Positions 55,014-62,565 of a stretch of DNA of 64,000 bases are shown here, in pieces. Position numbers and translations under genes: made by a program. Under the pieces are notes generated by a model, which saw only the letters and a program-made list of their open reading frames with translations, did not search any database and had not been told where the DNA came from. Within the stretch, counting starts at the first letter, position 1, and each line of letters starts with the position of its first letter. The DNA is from Sphingobium nicotianae. Lineage in GTDB: Bacteria > Pseudomonadota > Alphaproteobacteria > Sphingomonadales > Sphingomonadaceae. The stretch is from contig NZ_JAHGAW010000005.1 in the NCBI RefSeq assembly GCF_018603885.1, positions 248,001-312,000 on the forward strand, in the 5' to 3' direction.

Positions 55014-56024
55014 ATGCATCAAATCCAAGCTTTTTTCACCAGCCGGGCTGACGCTGAGATCGCGATTGATTTCGGAACAGCCAATACCCGTATATTCCTG
55101 CGAGGCTCCGGGGTCGTCTTCGAGGAACCGTCATTATGTTGCTTCCGCGACGAGACCGGCCGACCCGATCTCGTGGCCGCTGGCAGTGAGGTCACTCGCA
55201 TGGTGGACCGCACGTCGGGTTCGCTTCATATCGTGCGGCCACTGGTGCGCGGCGTTCTGAACGATATCGACGCGGGCCGTGAGTTGCTCCGTCATGCGCT
55301 TCGGACTGGTATTGGCCGGCGGCACCTGCGTTCACCGCGCGCGATACTGGGCGTACCGGCAGATGCCACCGATGCCGAGCAAAAAGCGCTTATCACGACG
55401 GCGCAGGATGCTGGAGTTCGGGTGGTTCAACTTGTACCTGAGCCCCTGGCGGCCGCGTTCGGTGCTGACGTGCCGATGGACGGGGCAGAAGGCTCGATGC
55501 TGATCGAATGCGGAGCCGGCACGACCGAGGTCGTGGTCTTATCGCTCGGTGCTCTTTGTCTGAAACGTTCGGTGCGCGCGGGTGGGCAAGCGTTGAATCA
55601 AGCCATTGCGGACCATGTTCATTCCAAACACAAATTCCGGATCGGAGCAGAGACCGCTGAACGGGTGAAGCTCGAGGTCGCCGAATGGATGGCGGATGAT
55701 CATTCCCACCCAAAAGATCTCCAATTGAAGGGGTACAGTCTTCTTTCAGGCGGCCCCGGCGCGCTTGCCGTGAGCGCCCAGGAGATCATTGGTGTCGTTG
55801 ACCGGCATGCCGCCACGATCGTCGATGTTGTTCGCGCTGTCCTGAATGAAACACCACCGGAATTGTCGCGAGATATTCACGATCGTGGAATTCTACTCAC
55901 TGGGGGTAGCGCATCGATATCCATCCTGCAGCACGCCATTGCTCGGGCGACTGGTCTTACGACGCGCGTGGCACAGGATCCGCTGCGTTGCGTTACTCGA
56001 GGGCTGGGCCGAATGGTCTCCTGA
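55014..56024 (+). CDS. Divergent MreB-like actin-family protein
   Basis: 336 residues from ATG 55014 (GTG 54921 gives a longer form). Phosphate-1 motif AIDFGTANTRIFLRG, connecting VRPLVRGVLNDIDAGRELLRHAL, PEPLAAAFG, phosphate-2 LIECGAGTTEVVVLSLG and the adenosine motif ILLTGGSASI are as in MreB. The usual DIGGGTT is ECGAGTT and the usual TGGGA is TGGSA. Smaller sequence distance from MreB than from other actins, but clearly a paralogue. Role unknown; it sits directly after the orphan oxidase subunit. Confidence 0.82.
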   Translation: MHQIQAFFTSRADAEIAIDFGTANTRIFLRGSGVVFEEPSLCCFRDETGRPDLVAAGSEVTRMVDRTSGSLHIVRPLVRGVLNDIDAGRELLRHALRTGIGRRHLRSPRAILGVPADATDAEQKALITTAQDAGVRVVQLVPEPLAAAFGADVPMDGAEGSMLIECGAGTTEVVVLSLGALCLKRSVRAGGQALNQAIADHVHSKHKFRIGAETAERVKLEVAEWMADDHSHPKDLQLKGYSLLSGGPGALAVSAQEIIGVVDRHAATIVDVVRAVLNETPPELSRDIHDRGILLTGGSASISILQHAIARATGLTTRVAQDPLRCVTRGLGRMVS

Positions 56025-56520
56025 AGGTTCCGACGGTTATAGGATTGCGACGCGAGGTTAACGCGCGATCTGACCTAATTCCATTGAGCCGAGCAATCAT
56101 GATGGCACGCTCGCAGCGGCAAAGGCGGATTCCTTACTGTCGGCTTGACATCATCCTGAATGCAAGAACTCGAGTGCCTCGATGGTTGCATCGGGTAAAA
56201 GCGGGTAAAGTCTGTGGTGGGTTCAATCGTTTGCGCGCCTTGGGGATAGATCCATCCTACCTTCGCAACGACACCGTTACGTTGCTATTTCGCGGACGAT
56301 CTGCTTGCCTTCGACAACAGATTGCGGGATTTTTTCTTTTCAGTTGGCGACATCGTCAACCGAGAACGAGGGTCCTCGGCATCAATTCAGGCGCGTATCG
56401 TTGTTACCTCGCAAGATGATTGAAGAAAAAGGTCGCGGCTGCTGGGTTTTTCCTGAATGCACCGACGCATCACGTCGATGGGCCTACTTCGATTCCCGCA
56501 GAATTGGGCTTTCGTTCAGC
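56025..56520. other. Gene-free stretch of 496 bp
   Basis: Several short open frames exist in both directions but none shows a recognisable motif, ribosome-binding site or composition typical of coding sequence here. No repeats or hairpins stand out. It separates the MreB-like gene from the converging NsrR-like gene. Confidence 0.5.
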
Positions 56521-56964
56521 TTAACGCATCCCGACGCTCAACGGAGATTGACCGTCGAGGAGGCGTCGCATTGTTGCCCGGTCTGCGAGTAAACTGGCGA
56601 TGGTGTAGGAGTCGAACACGGCCAACATGGCATTCATGCCCTCGGCAAGAACGCCCGTGAGGCCGCACGCCGGCGACAAGAGACAACCTGAACAATCTGC
56701 CAGGTCAAAACCCTCTTCGGTTCTGCGAACGACCTCGCCGACGGTAATCTTGTCGGTGGGTCTCGCCAGTCGCATGCCGCCAGACCGACCTCGTATCGTT
56801 TCGACGAAACCGTCCCGAGCAAGGGCGTTGACGACCTTCATGAGGTGGTTATGCGAGATCTTGTAGGTGTGGGAGATCTCCCCGATCGAACAGAGCCGGT
56901 CCTCATGTAGAGCGAGATGAATCAGGACCCTGAGCGAGTAGTCGGTATATCGGGTCAGGCGCAT
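56521..56964 (-). CDS. nsrR: NsrR-like Rrf2 family repressor
   Basis: 147 residues. Winged helix MRLTRYTDYSLRVLIHLALH and EISHTYKISHNHLMKVVNAL typical of Rrf2. The cluster-binding Cys set CSGCLLSPACGL (Cys-x2-Cys-x5-Cys) lies at about residues 92-101, as in NsrR, which loses repression when its Fe-S cluster is nitrosylated by NO. Asp8 is present as in NsrR. Likely controls the globin operon through 48908-48924. No equally good operator is seen in front of itself. Confidence 0.9.
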   Translation of the reverse strand: MRLTRYTDYSLRVLIHLALHEDRLCSIGEISHTYKISHNHLMKVVNALARDGFVETIRGRSGGMRLARPTDKITVGEVVRRTEEGFDLADCSGCLLSPACGLTGVLAEGMNAMLAVFDSYTIASLLADRATMRRLLDGQSPLSVGMR

Positions 56965-57133
56965 TGTGCTCTCATATCATATTTCTCATCAATGATACAT
57001 GTATTACGTAGGCTCCTACAAGACGTTCGGGCGGTCTGATCGATTCTGCAAGTGCGCTTCCGGCGTGAAATGAAAGCTCCGACTCTGCCGTCCGTCTCCA
57101 AAGACGATGGCACAGAAGGGATAGGAGGTCGCA

Positions 57134-57292
57134 GTGATCATCCGCCATACCCCTGACCTTAGGAAAGGCGACGTCACGGAATATCGGCTCTATCTTCACC
57201 GCTGCGACTTCATGCTCGGGGCCGCCGCGATCGGGGGAAGCGCATTGCTGGGTGCATCGGCTGGTGAAGGCCGATCACCACCCGCCTCTTAA
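57134..57292 (+). pseudogene. msrP: msrP N-terminal relic
   Basis: 52 codons from GTG 57134 (TAGGAGGTC upstream). IIRHTPDLRKGDVTEYRLYL and then HRCDFMLGAAAIGGSALLG resemble the Tat signal region of MsrP, the molybdenum-dependent periplasmic methionine sulfoxide reductase; the RR pair is lost (HRC) and the frame stops at 57292 right after the signal. The catalytic domain and msrQ are absent. Probably a remnant with a retained ribosome-binding site. Confidence 0.55.
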
Positions 57293-57427
57293 CTACGGAT
57301 GTCTCGTGATTTTGCTGCTGACGTACAGGTTGCTGCGTAGCCGGTGGCGAACCAAGCGCGCGTCAAGCGTACTGGGCGCGTGGCGATAGGCACCCCGCGT
57401 TCGAGTTCATTGTCTTCCTGTAGCATG

Positions 57428-57577
57428 TCAGAGTGGCGTGTCGTCATCCGTCAAGACCCGCTCAGCGGCACCGAGGACATCTTCATACTGACCGCTTCGA
57501 AGCGCCCAGAAGAACAGCGCGAGCCCGACAATACCAAGGCCGAGAGAGATCGGAATCAGATACCAGAGAACAGTCAT
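57428..57577 (-). CDS. ccoS: cbb3 oxidase maturation protein CcoS
   Basis: 49 residues: one membrane helix (VLWYLIPISLGLGIVGLALF) followed by FWALRSGQYEDVLGAAERVL, the CcoS signature (FxWAxRxGQFDDxxxPAxRxL). CcoS is needed for copper/haem cofactor insertion into CcoN. Its ATG overlaps the ccoI stop by 4 bp, confirming operon membership. Last gene of the cco cluster. Confidence 0.93.
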   Translation of the reverse strand: MTVLWYLIPISLGLGIVGLALFFWALRSGQYEDVLGAAERVLTDDDTPL

Positions 57578-59808
57578 GTGATGCCCGCTCCGGCACGCTG
57601 CGTTGTCCCCAATTCTGCGCTTTCGCGTCTGACCAGGCGCGCCGCCTTTGCCGGACGAAGGCGCAATGCATTCGCGACCACGAGGATGGACGATCCGGAC
57701 ATGGCCAAAGCCGCGATTAATGGGGTCACCAGGCCGGCAATAGCGATCGGCAAGGCAATCGCGTTGTAGATCGCGGCAAACGCGAAATTCTGGCGGATCA
57801 GTCTATCCGCGGAGCGCGCAACGCGGATCGCGTAAGGCACTGAATCAAGGTTAGAGTTCAAAAACACGAAGTCGGCCGCCTGGCGGCCGACGTCCGCCGC
57901 GCTGCCCGGCGCCATGGAGACATGTGCTGCAACCAGCGCGGGGGCATCGTTGAGACCATCGCCGACCATGAGCACCTTCGACCCAGTGCCGGCGAGTTCC
58001 GCAAGATGCGCCGTCTTTTCTCCGGGGAGGAGTTGGGCCTGCCATTTGTCTATTCCCAAATCGGCTGCCACGCGCGCGACGGCGTCTGTTGCATCCCCGG
58101 ACATGATCTCAAGGGTGAAGCCATCCGAGCGCAGATTTGCGACCGTCTCCCTGGCTCCTTTCCGTAGTTCGTCCTCAAAGGCGAAGGCCTGCACGAGGCG
58201 CCCATTACATGCCAGCACGGTGCAGGCAGCCTTGCCGGCGTCAAAGTTTTTGAGCGCCCATTCATTTCGACCCAGTCGCCAAACGCTGTCTTCGATCCGG
58301 GCTTCCATGCCTTGCCCGGCCTTTTCGACGATGCTGTCGAAGGCAATGTCGGCCTGCTCACTGGCCTGCGCCAGCGCTCGTGCATAGGGGTGACGGGAAT
58401 TCGCGGCGAGCCTGGCGGCAATCGATAGATGAGCCCCATCCATCGCGGCATCGTGCCGTAAGCTGGGACGGCCGGATGTCAGAGTGCCGGTCTTGTCGAA
58501 TATGATCCTGTCGATCTCCGTGAGACGTTCCATTGCCGAGCCGTCCTTGACCATGATGCCATGCTCGTAGAGCCGTCGTGCCGCGACGACTTGAACCATG
58601 GGCACGGCGAGGCCCAAGGCGCAAGGGCATGTGATGATCAGGACGGCGACAGCGATCGTAAGCGCGCGGTGAAGGTCGCCGGTGGCGAGCATCCATCCAA
58701 CAAAGCTCACGAATGCCGCGCTGTGGACGACGGGAGCATAAAGGCCCGCGGCGCGATCCGCGAGGCGCCTGTAGCGTGAGCGACCGCCCTCGGCCACCTC
58801 CATCAGCCGGATCATCTCTGCAAGGAAGCTGTCCTTCGCCGCAGCCGCGGCCGTGAGGGTGAGAGGCCCGGTCAGGTTAAGGGTCCCTTGCCGGAGCGCG
58901 CGGCCGGGAATCGCCTGTTCGGGTGCGCTTTCACCGGTCGCCAACGAAACATCGACATCGGAGCAGCCTGTCTCGACGGTTGCATCGACCGGCACCCGTT
59001 CACCTGCCATGATCAGGATGGTCATGCCCGGAATGATCTCTTCCGTCGGGACATAACTTCTCGTCCCGTCGGCGTTGATGATCGTCGCGCCATATGTGGC
59101 GAGACGGCCGAGCCCCTTCACGGCCGTTCGCGCCCTCTCACGCATCAGATGGTCGAGCGTTCGCCCTATGAGCAGGAAGAAGAGCAATGAGATGGACGCG
59201 TCGAAATAGGCGTAGGGTTCGTGATGCGCCGCATCGTAAAGGCTCATCGCGAAGGCGAGCAGCACGCCGATGGATATCGGCACGTCCATGTTGGTCTGTC
59301 CATGCCTCAACGCTTGCCAGGCCGACTGGAAGAAGATTCGTCCCGAATAGGCCAGCGCAGGTAGGGCGATGGCGGCCGACAGCCAATGGAACAGATCACG
59401 CGTTTCGCCGGCTGCTCCGGACCAGACCGAAACCGAAAGCCCCATGATGTTCATCGCGGCAAATCCGGCGACTGCCAGCGCCCGGATCAGACGGCTGAAT
59501 TGCAGATCCCTGCCGTCCTCCCGCGTTTCAAAGAGATGGGCCTCGTAGCCGAGCTGTTCGAGAGTGGCTCCAAGCGGAGGCGGGCCGTCGCTTTCGCGCC
59601 AGGTTATCGCCAGACGTTTGGTCGAAAGATTGAGGCGCGCTCGCTGCACGCCGGGCAGTCGTTCGACAGCGTCTTCGATTTTTCGGATACAGCCGCCGCA
59701 ATGTACATCGGGCACGGACAGGTCGGTCTGGCGAATTCCAGCGTCAACGACGCGGCTGGCGAGCAGTACTTCTTCGGATGAAACCCTCAATGCAGCTTCG
59801 CCAGTCAC
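57574..59808 (-). CDS. ccoI: Copper-exporting P1B-type ATPase CcoI (FixI)
   Basis: 744 residues. N-terminal metal-binding domain with CGGC, transmembrane CPC in LIITCPCALGLAVPM, phosphorylation DKTGTLTSG, and GDGLNDAPALV in the hinge. CcoI supplies copper for the CuB centre of cbb3 oxidase. Starts 4 bp after the DUF2189 gene; overlaps ccoS. Confidence 0.95.
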   Translation of the reverse strand: MTGEAALRVSSEEVLLASRVVDAGIRQTDLSVPDVHCGGCIRKIEDAVERLPGVQRARLNLSTKRLAITWRESDGPPPLGATLEQLGYEAHLFETREDGRDLQFSRLIRALAVAGFAAMNIMGLSVSVWSGAAGETRDLFHWLSAAIALPALAYSGRIFFQSAWQALRHGQTNMDVPISIGVLLAFAMSLYDAAHHEPYAYFDASISLLFFLLIGRTLDHLMRERARTAVKGLGRLATYGATIINADGTRSYVPTEEIIPGMTILIMAGERVPVDATVETGCSDVDVSLATGESAPEQAIPGRALRQGTLNLTGPLTLTAAAAAKDSFLAEMIRLMEVAEGGRSRYRRLADRAAGLYAPVVHSAAFVSFVGWMLATGDLHRALTIAVAVLIITCPCALGLAVPMVQVVAARRLYEHGIMVKDGSAMERLTEIDRIIFDKTGTLTSGRPSLRHDAAMDGAHLSIAARLAANSRHPYARALAQASEQADIAFDSIVEKAGQGMEARIEDSVWRLGRNEWALKNFDAGKAACTVLACNGRLVQAFAFEDELRKGARETVANLRSDGFTLEIMSGDATDAVARVAADLGIDKWQAQLLPGEKTAHLAELAGTGSKVLMVGDGLNDAPALVAAHVSMAPGSAADVGRQAADFVFLNSNLDSVPYAIRVARSADRLIRQNFAFAAIYNAIALPIAIAGLVTPLIAALAMSGSSILVVANALRLRPAKAARLVRRESAELGTTQRAGAGIT

Positions 59809-59812
59809 GGCA

Positions 59813-60592
59813 TCACCGCACCGTCCTATATGCGTGCCAGGTTGCGTGGCCGAGCCACGGAAATACGATGATGAGCCCGATCAGCGCCGTTGCGATCGAG
59901 AACAAGAACAACGCCAGCACGATCATCGCCCATACGAGCATTGGCCGCAGATTGTTCCACACCAATGCCCAGCTTGTGCCCATCGCGGTCAATGCGTCGA
60001 CCCGGCGATCAAGCATCATCGGGATCGAAAAGGCCGAGATGGCGAAGGCGAAAGCCGCAAACAGACCGCCGACCAGCGTGCCTACAATAATCATGGCAAG
60101 CCCGGTCGACGTCGTGAACAGCATAGCCGCGACATGGTCGAGCCCGGGAAACGGTCGAACGCCGAAGAAGAGGGCGTAGATAATGACGGCGGCCCTCATC
60201 CAAAGGAGCATCAGTCCGCAGAGCAGGGCGCCAATAAAGAGAACCTGACCGCCCGCGCGCGCATGCGGCAGAACCATGCGCCAAAAGGAGACAGGCTGAT
60301 TGAACTCGAGCGCGCGGCTCTTGGCATACAACCCGATCGCGAGTGTTGGCGCGAATACGAGAAACCCCGCCATGGCCGGGAACAGCGCATAGTCCCAGCC
60401 CAGCCAAATCAGGCCCGTCACGATGATGAGTGAGAGGAGATAGACAAGCAGGCCATAGAGCAGGCTCGTCGCGGGATCGATGACGAGGTCGCCCCACCCG
60501 GCGCCCAGCCAGTCGAAGGCGACGGCCGTCTTCAGATGGCGCGCAAATGGTTCGTTGCGGGGCAGGGGGGGAACAACCGGGGGCAAAGTCAT
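59813..60592 (-). CDS. DUF2189 family membrane protein
   Basis: 259 residues with about six membrane helices. FDWLGAGWGDLVIDPATSLLYGLLVYLLS and LIGLIIVFPWLGHATWHAYR match DUF2189, described as a distant cytochrome-oxidase-linked membrane family. Occupies the place of ccoG/ccoH between the structural genes and ccoI, so an assembly role for cbb3 is likely by context. Confidence 0.88.
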   Translation of the reverse strand: MTLPPVVPPLPRNEPFARHLKTAVAFDWLGAGWGDLVIDPATSLLYGLLVYLLSLIIVTGLIWLGWDYALFPAMAGFLVFAPTLAIGLYAKSRALEFNQPVSFWRMVLPHARAGGQVLFIGALLCGLMLLWMRAAVIIYALFFGVRPFPGLDHVAAMLFTTSTGLAMIIVGTLVGGLFAAFAFAISAFSIPMMLDRRVDALTAMGTSWALVWNNLRPMLVWAMIVLALFLFSIATALIGLIIVFPWLGHATWHAYRTVR

Positions 60593-60613
60593 CGTCCGTC
60601 TCTCCTCAATGCA

Positions 60614-60802
60614 TCAGCACGCCGGCTTCGCCGGGGAGTAGGGGATTTGCGTGCCCGCTGCTTGGCCCTTTGTGTCGGAGGTCGCGCAGCCTGGGTCCGA
60701 CTGCGTAGCGACATAGACCAGGTGCGCATTGGCAAGAATGACGAGCAGCATGCCGGCGCCGACAAGCAGCCAATAGAAGGAGCGCGAGCGGAACAGTCTC
60801 AT
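60614..60802 (-). CDS. Small membrane protein in the cco operon, CcoH-like helix
   Basis: 62 residues. One membrane helix (FYWLLVGAGMLLVILANAHL) then VYVATQSDPGCA and a 30-residue Cys-bearing tail. The run ANAHLVYVATQSDPG resembles the helix-exit segment of CcoH/FixH (AN-x-MVYLA-x-S-x-PG), but the periplasmic FixH domain is missing. ATG overlaps the ccoP stop by 4 bp. Candidate minimal CcoH; inference only. Confidence 0.7.
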   Translation of the reverse strand: MRLFRSRSFYWLLVGAGMLLVILANAHLVYVATQSDPGCATSDTKGQAAGTQIPYSPAKPAC

Positions 60803-61674
60803 TGCTTCGTTCCAAGATCGAGTACATAGGCTGTGAGAATCTTGCGATCCACCGCGCTGAGCCGCTGCCCCCATGCCGGCATGACGCCCTGCCGCCCGCC
60901 ATAGATGCTGGTATAGATCGACGGGGCGTCACCGCCGTAGATCCAGTGAGTGTCGGTCAGATTGGGGACTCCGATCGCCTGGTTGCCGCGGCCGGTCGGG
61001 CCGTGACAGACCTCGCAATTGGCGGCGAAGATTGCCCGGCCTGCATTCACTTGCGCAGCTTGGCCCTTGGCCGATGAAGGAACGGAGAGAGACTGGACAT
61101 AGGCTGTCACCGCCAGGATCGCATCATTATCGAGAATTCCATCGCGGCCAAAAGCAAGCATCTGGTTCACCCGCGATCCCTCCATGCCGCTGTTGACGCC
61201 GACTTCGATGGTGTGCGCCACCGTTTGTGGATCTCCGCCCCACAGCCAGTCCGCATCGACCAGATTGGGAAAGCCGTTTCCGCCAGTCGCCTTCATGCCA
61301 TGACATGCGGCGCAATTGTCACCGAAAAGGCGGTGTCCGTCCTCGCGCACCACCGCCATCAGCGCTGCATCGGCGCGTATTTGCGGCACGTCCAGTTTGG
61401 CAATCCGGCTCGCCCAGTTCGCTTTCTGCGTAGCCGACACATCAAGATGCTTCGCGACCTGGGACTTCTGATCGATGCCGAGCAGGCCCTTGGTGTAGGT
61501 CCGCCCCAGCGGCCAAGCGGGCATCAGAATCCAATATCCCACCGAAAACAGCGCCGCGAGACTTAGGAAGAACCAGACGGCGCGCGGGACTGGCGTATTG
61601 AGTTCCTTGATGCCGTCCCAGTCATGGCCGGTGGTCATGTGCCCGCTGTGCGGATCGCGCTCTCTCACTGCCAT
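60799..61674 (-). CDS. ccoP: cbb3 oxidase dihaem subunit CcoP
   Basis: 291 residues. N-terminal domain with one helix (VWFFLSLAALFSVGYWIL), then two cytochrome c domains with CAACH and CEVCH haem motifs and distal Met ligands in NSGMEGS and GVMPAWG. Feeds electrons from cytochrome c to CcoN. The start ATG lies within the last codons of ccoQ. Confidence 0.96.
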   Translation of the reverse strand: MAVRERDPHSGHMTTGHDWDGIKELNTPVPRAVWFFLSLAALFSVGYWILMPAWPLGRTYTKGLLGIDQKSQVAKHLDVSATQKANWASRIAKLDVPQIRADAALMAVVREDGHRLFGDNCAACHGMKATGGNGFPNLVDADWLWGGDPQTVAHTIEVGVNSGMEGSRVNQMLAFGRDGILDNDAILAVTAYVQSLSVPSSAKGQAAQVNAGRAIFAANCEVCHGPTGRGNQAIGVPNLTDTHWIYGGDAPSIYTSIYGGRQGVMPAWGQRLSAVDRKILTAYVLDLGTKQ

Positions 61675-61835
61675 GGTGCATCCTCATCGTCGATGATGTC
61701 CCTCGCTGCCTTGTTGAAGCGCTCCCGGTTGGCTGGCCAGCAGCTATAAACCAGCGCCGTCGCGGCCATCGCTATCAGATAGAAGAGGCCAACGCTCTTG
61801 GACACGGCGACCAGCAGATTGTGATCGATGCTCAC
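61665..61835 (-). CDS. ccoQ: cbb3 oxidase subunit CcoQ
   Basis: 56 residues: GTG start at 61835, 4 bp after the ccoO stop, helix VSKSVGLFYLIAMAATALVY, then SCWPANRERFNKAARDIIDD, the CcoQ pattern (W-P-x-N-x-x-x-F-x-x-A-x-x-x-I). Stabilises the oxidase complex. Overlaps ccoP by 10 bp. Confidence 0.92.
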   Translation of the reverse strand: MSIDHNLLVAVSKSVGLFYLIAMAATALVYSCWPANRERFNKAARDIIDDEDAPWQ

Positions 61836-61839
61836 GGCT

Positions 61840-62565
61840 TTACTTACCTTTCGGCTGGGTGGCGTCGCTCAGCTTGCCCAGCACCTGCAGGTAGGCGACG
61901 ATCGCATCCATTTCGGAAACCGTGCGCGGATCGCCATCGAAGGTGCGGATCTGTGTCGCCTTGCCATAACGGTTCGCTAGAGCCTCCTCATCGGCGTCAC
62001 CCGGCGAAGCCTGTGCGATCGCGTCGGCCCGAGCATTGGCGATCATTGCATCGGTATACGGCACTCCGACCGTCCGCTGCGCACGTAGATGATCGCCGAG
62101 GTCCTGTGTGCGCAGTTCCGTCTGGCTTAGCCAGTCGTAGCGGGGCATGATGGACTGGGGCACGACATCACGCGGATTGTTGAGATGCGCTGTATGCCAC
62201 TGATCGGAATATTTGCCGCCAACTCGCGCGAGATCGGGGCCGGTACGCTTCGAGCCCCAGAGCATGGGGTGATCATATTTGGATTCGACTGCGAGCGAGT
62301 AAGGGCCGTAGCGATCCACCTCGTCTTGTAGTGTCCGGATCATCTGCGAATGGCAGGCGTAGCACCCTTCGCGGATATAGATATTTCGGCCGGCAAGTTC
62401 GAGCGGCGTGTAAAGCCGCATGTTGGGATCATGCTCGACCGTTTCGTCGATCGTAAACAGGGGTGCGATCTCCATAAGACCGCCAATGCTCGCAACCACG
62501 ATGATGGCGATCGCCAGCGTGATGGATTTGCGTTCGATCCGGTAGTGAGTCTTGAACATGGCCAC
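61840..62565 (-). CDS. ccoO: cbb3 oxidase monohaem subunit CcoO
   Basis: 241 residues. Membrane anchor at about 15-36, haem motif CYACHSQ after GRNIYIREG, and the distal Met region SIMPRYDWL. Canonical FixO. Directly adjoins ccoN with no gap. Confidence 0.97.
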   Translation of the reverse strand: MAMFKTHYRIERKSITLAIAIIVVASIGGLMEIAPLFTIDETVEHDPNMRLYTPLELAGRNIYIREGCYACHSQMIRTLQDEVDRYGPYSLAVESKYDHPMLWGSKRTGPDLARVGGKYSDQWHTAHLNNPRDVVPQSIMPRYDWLSQTELRTQDLGDHLRAQRTVGVPYTDAMIANARADAIAQASPGDADEEALANRYGKATQIRTFDGDPRTVSEMDAIVAYLQVLGKLSDATQPKGK

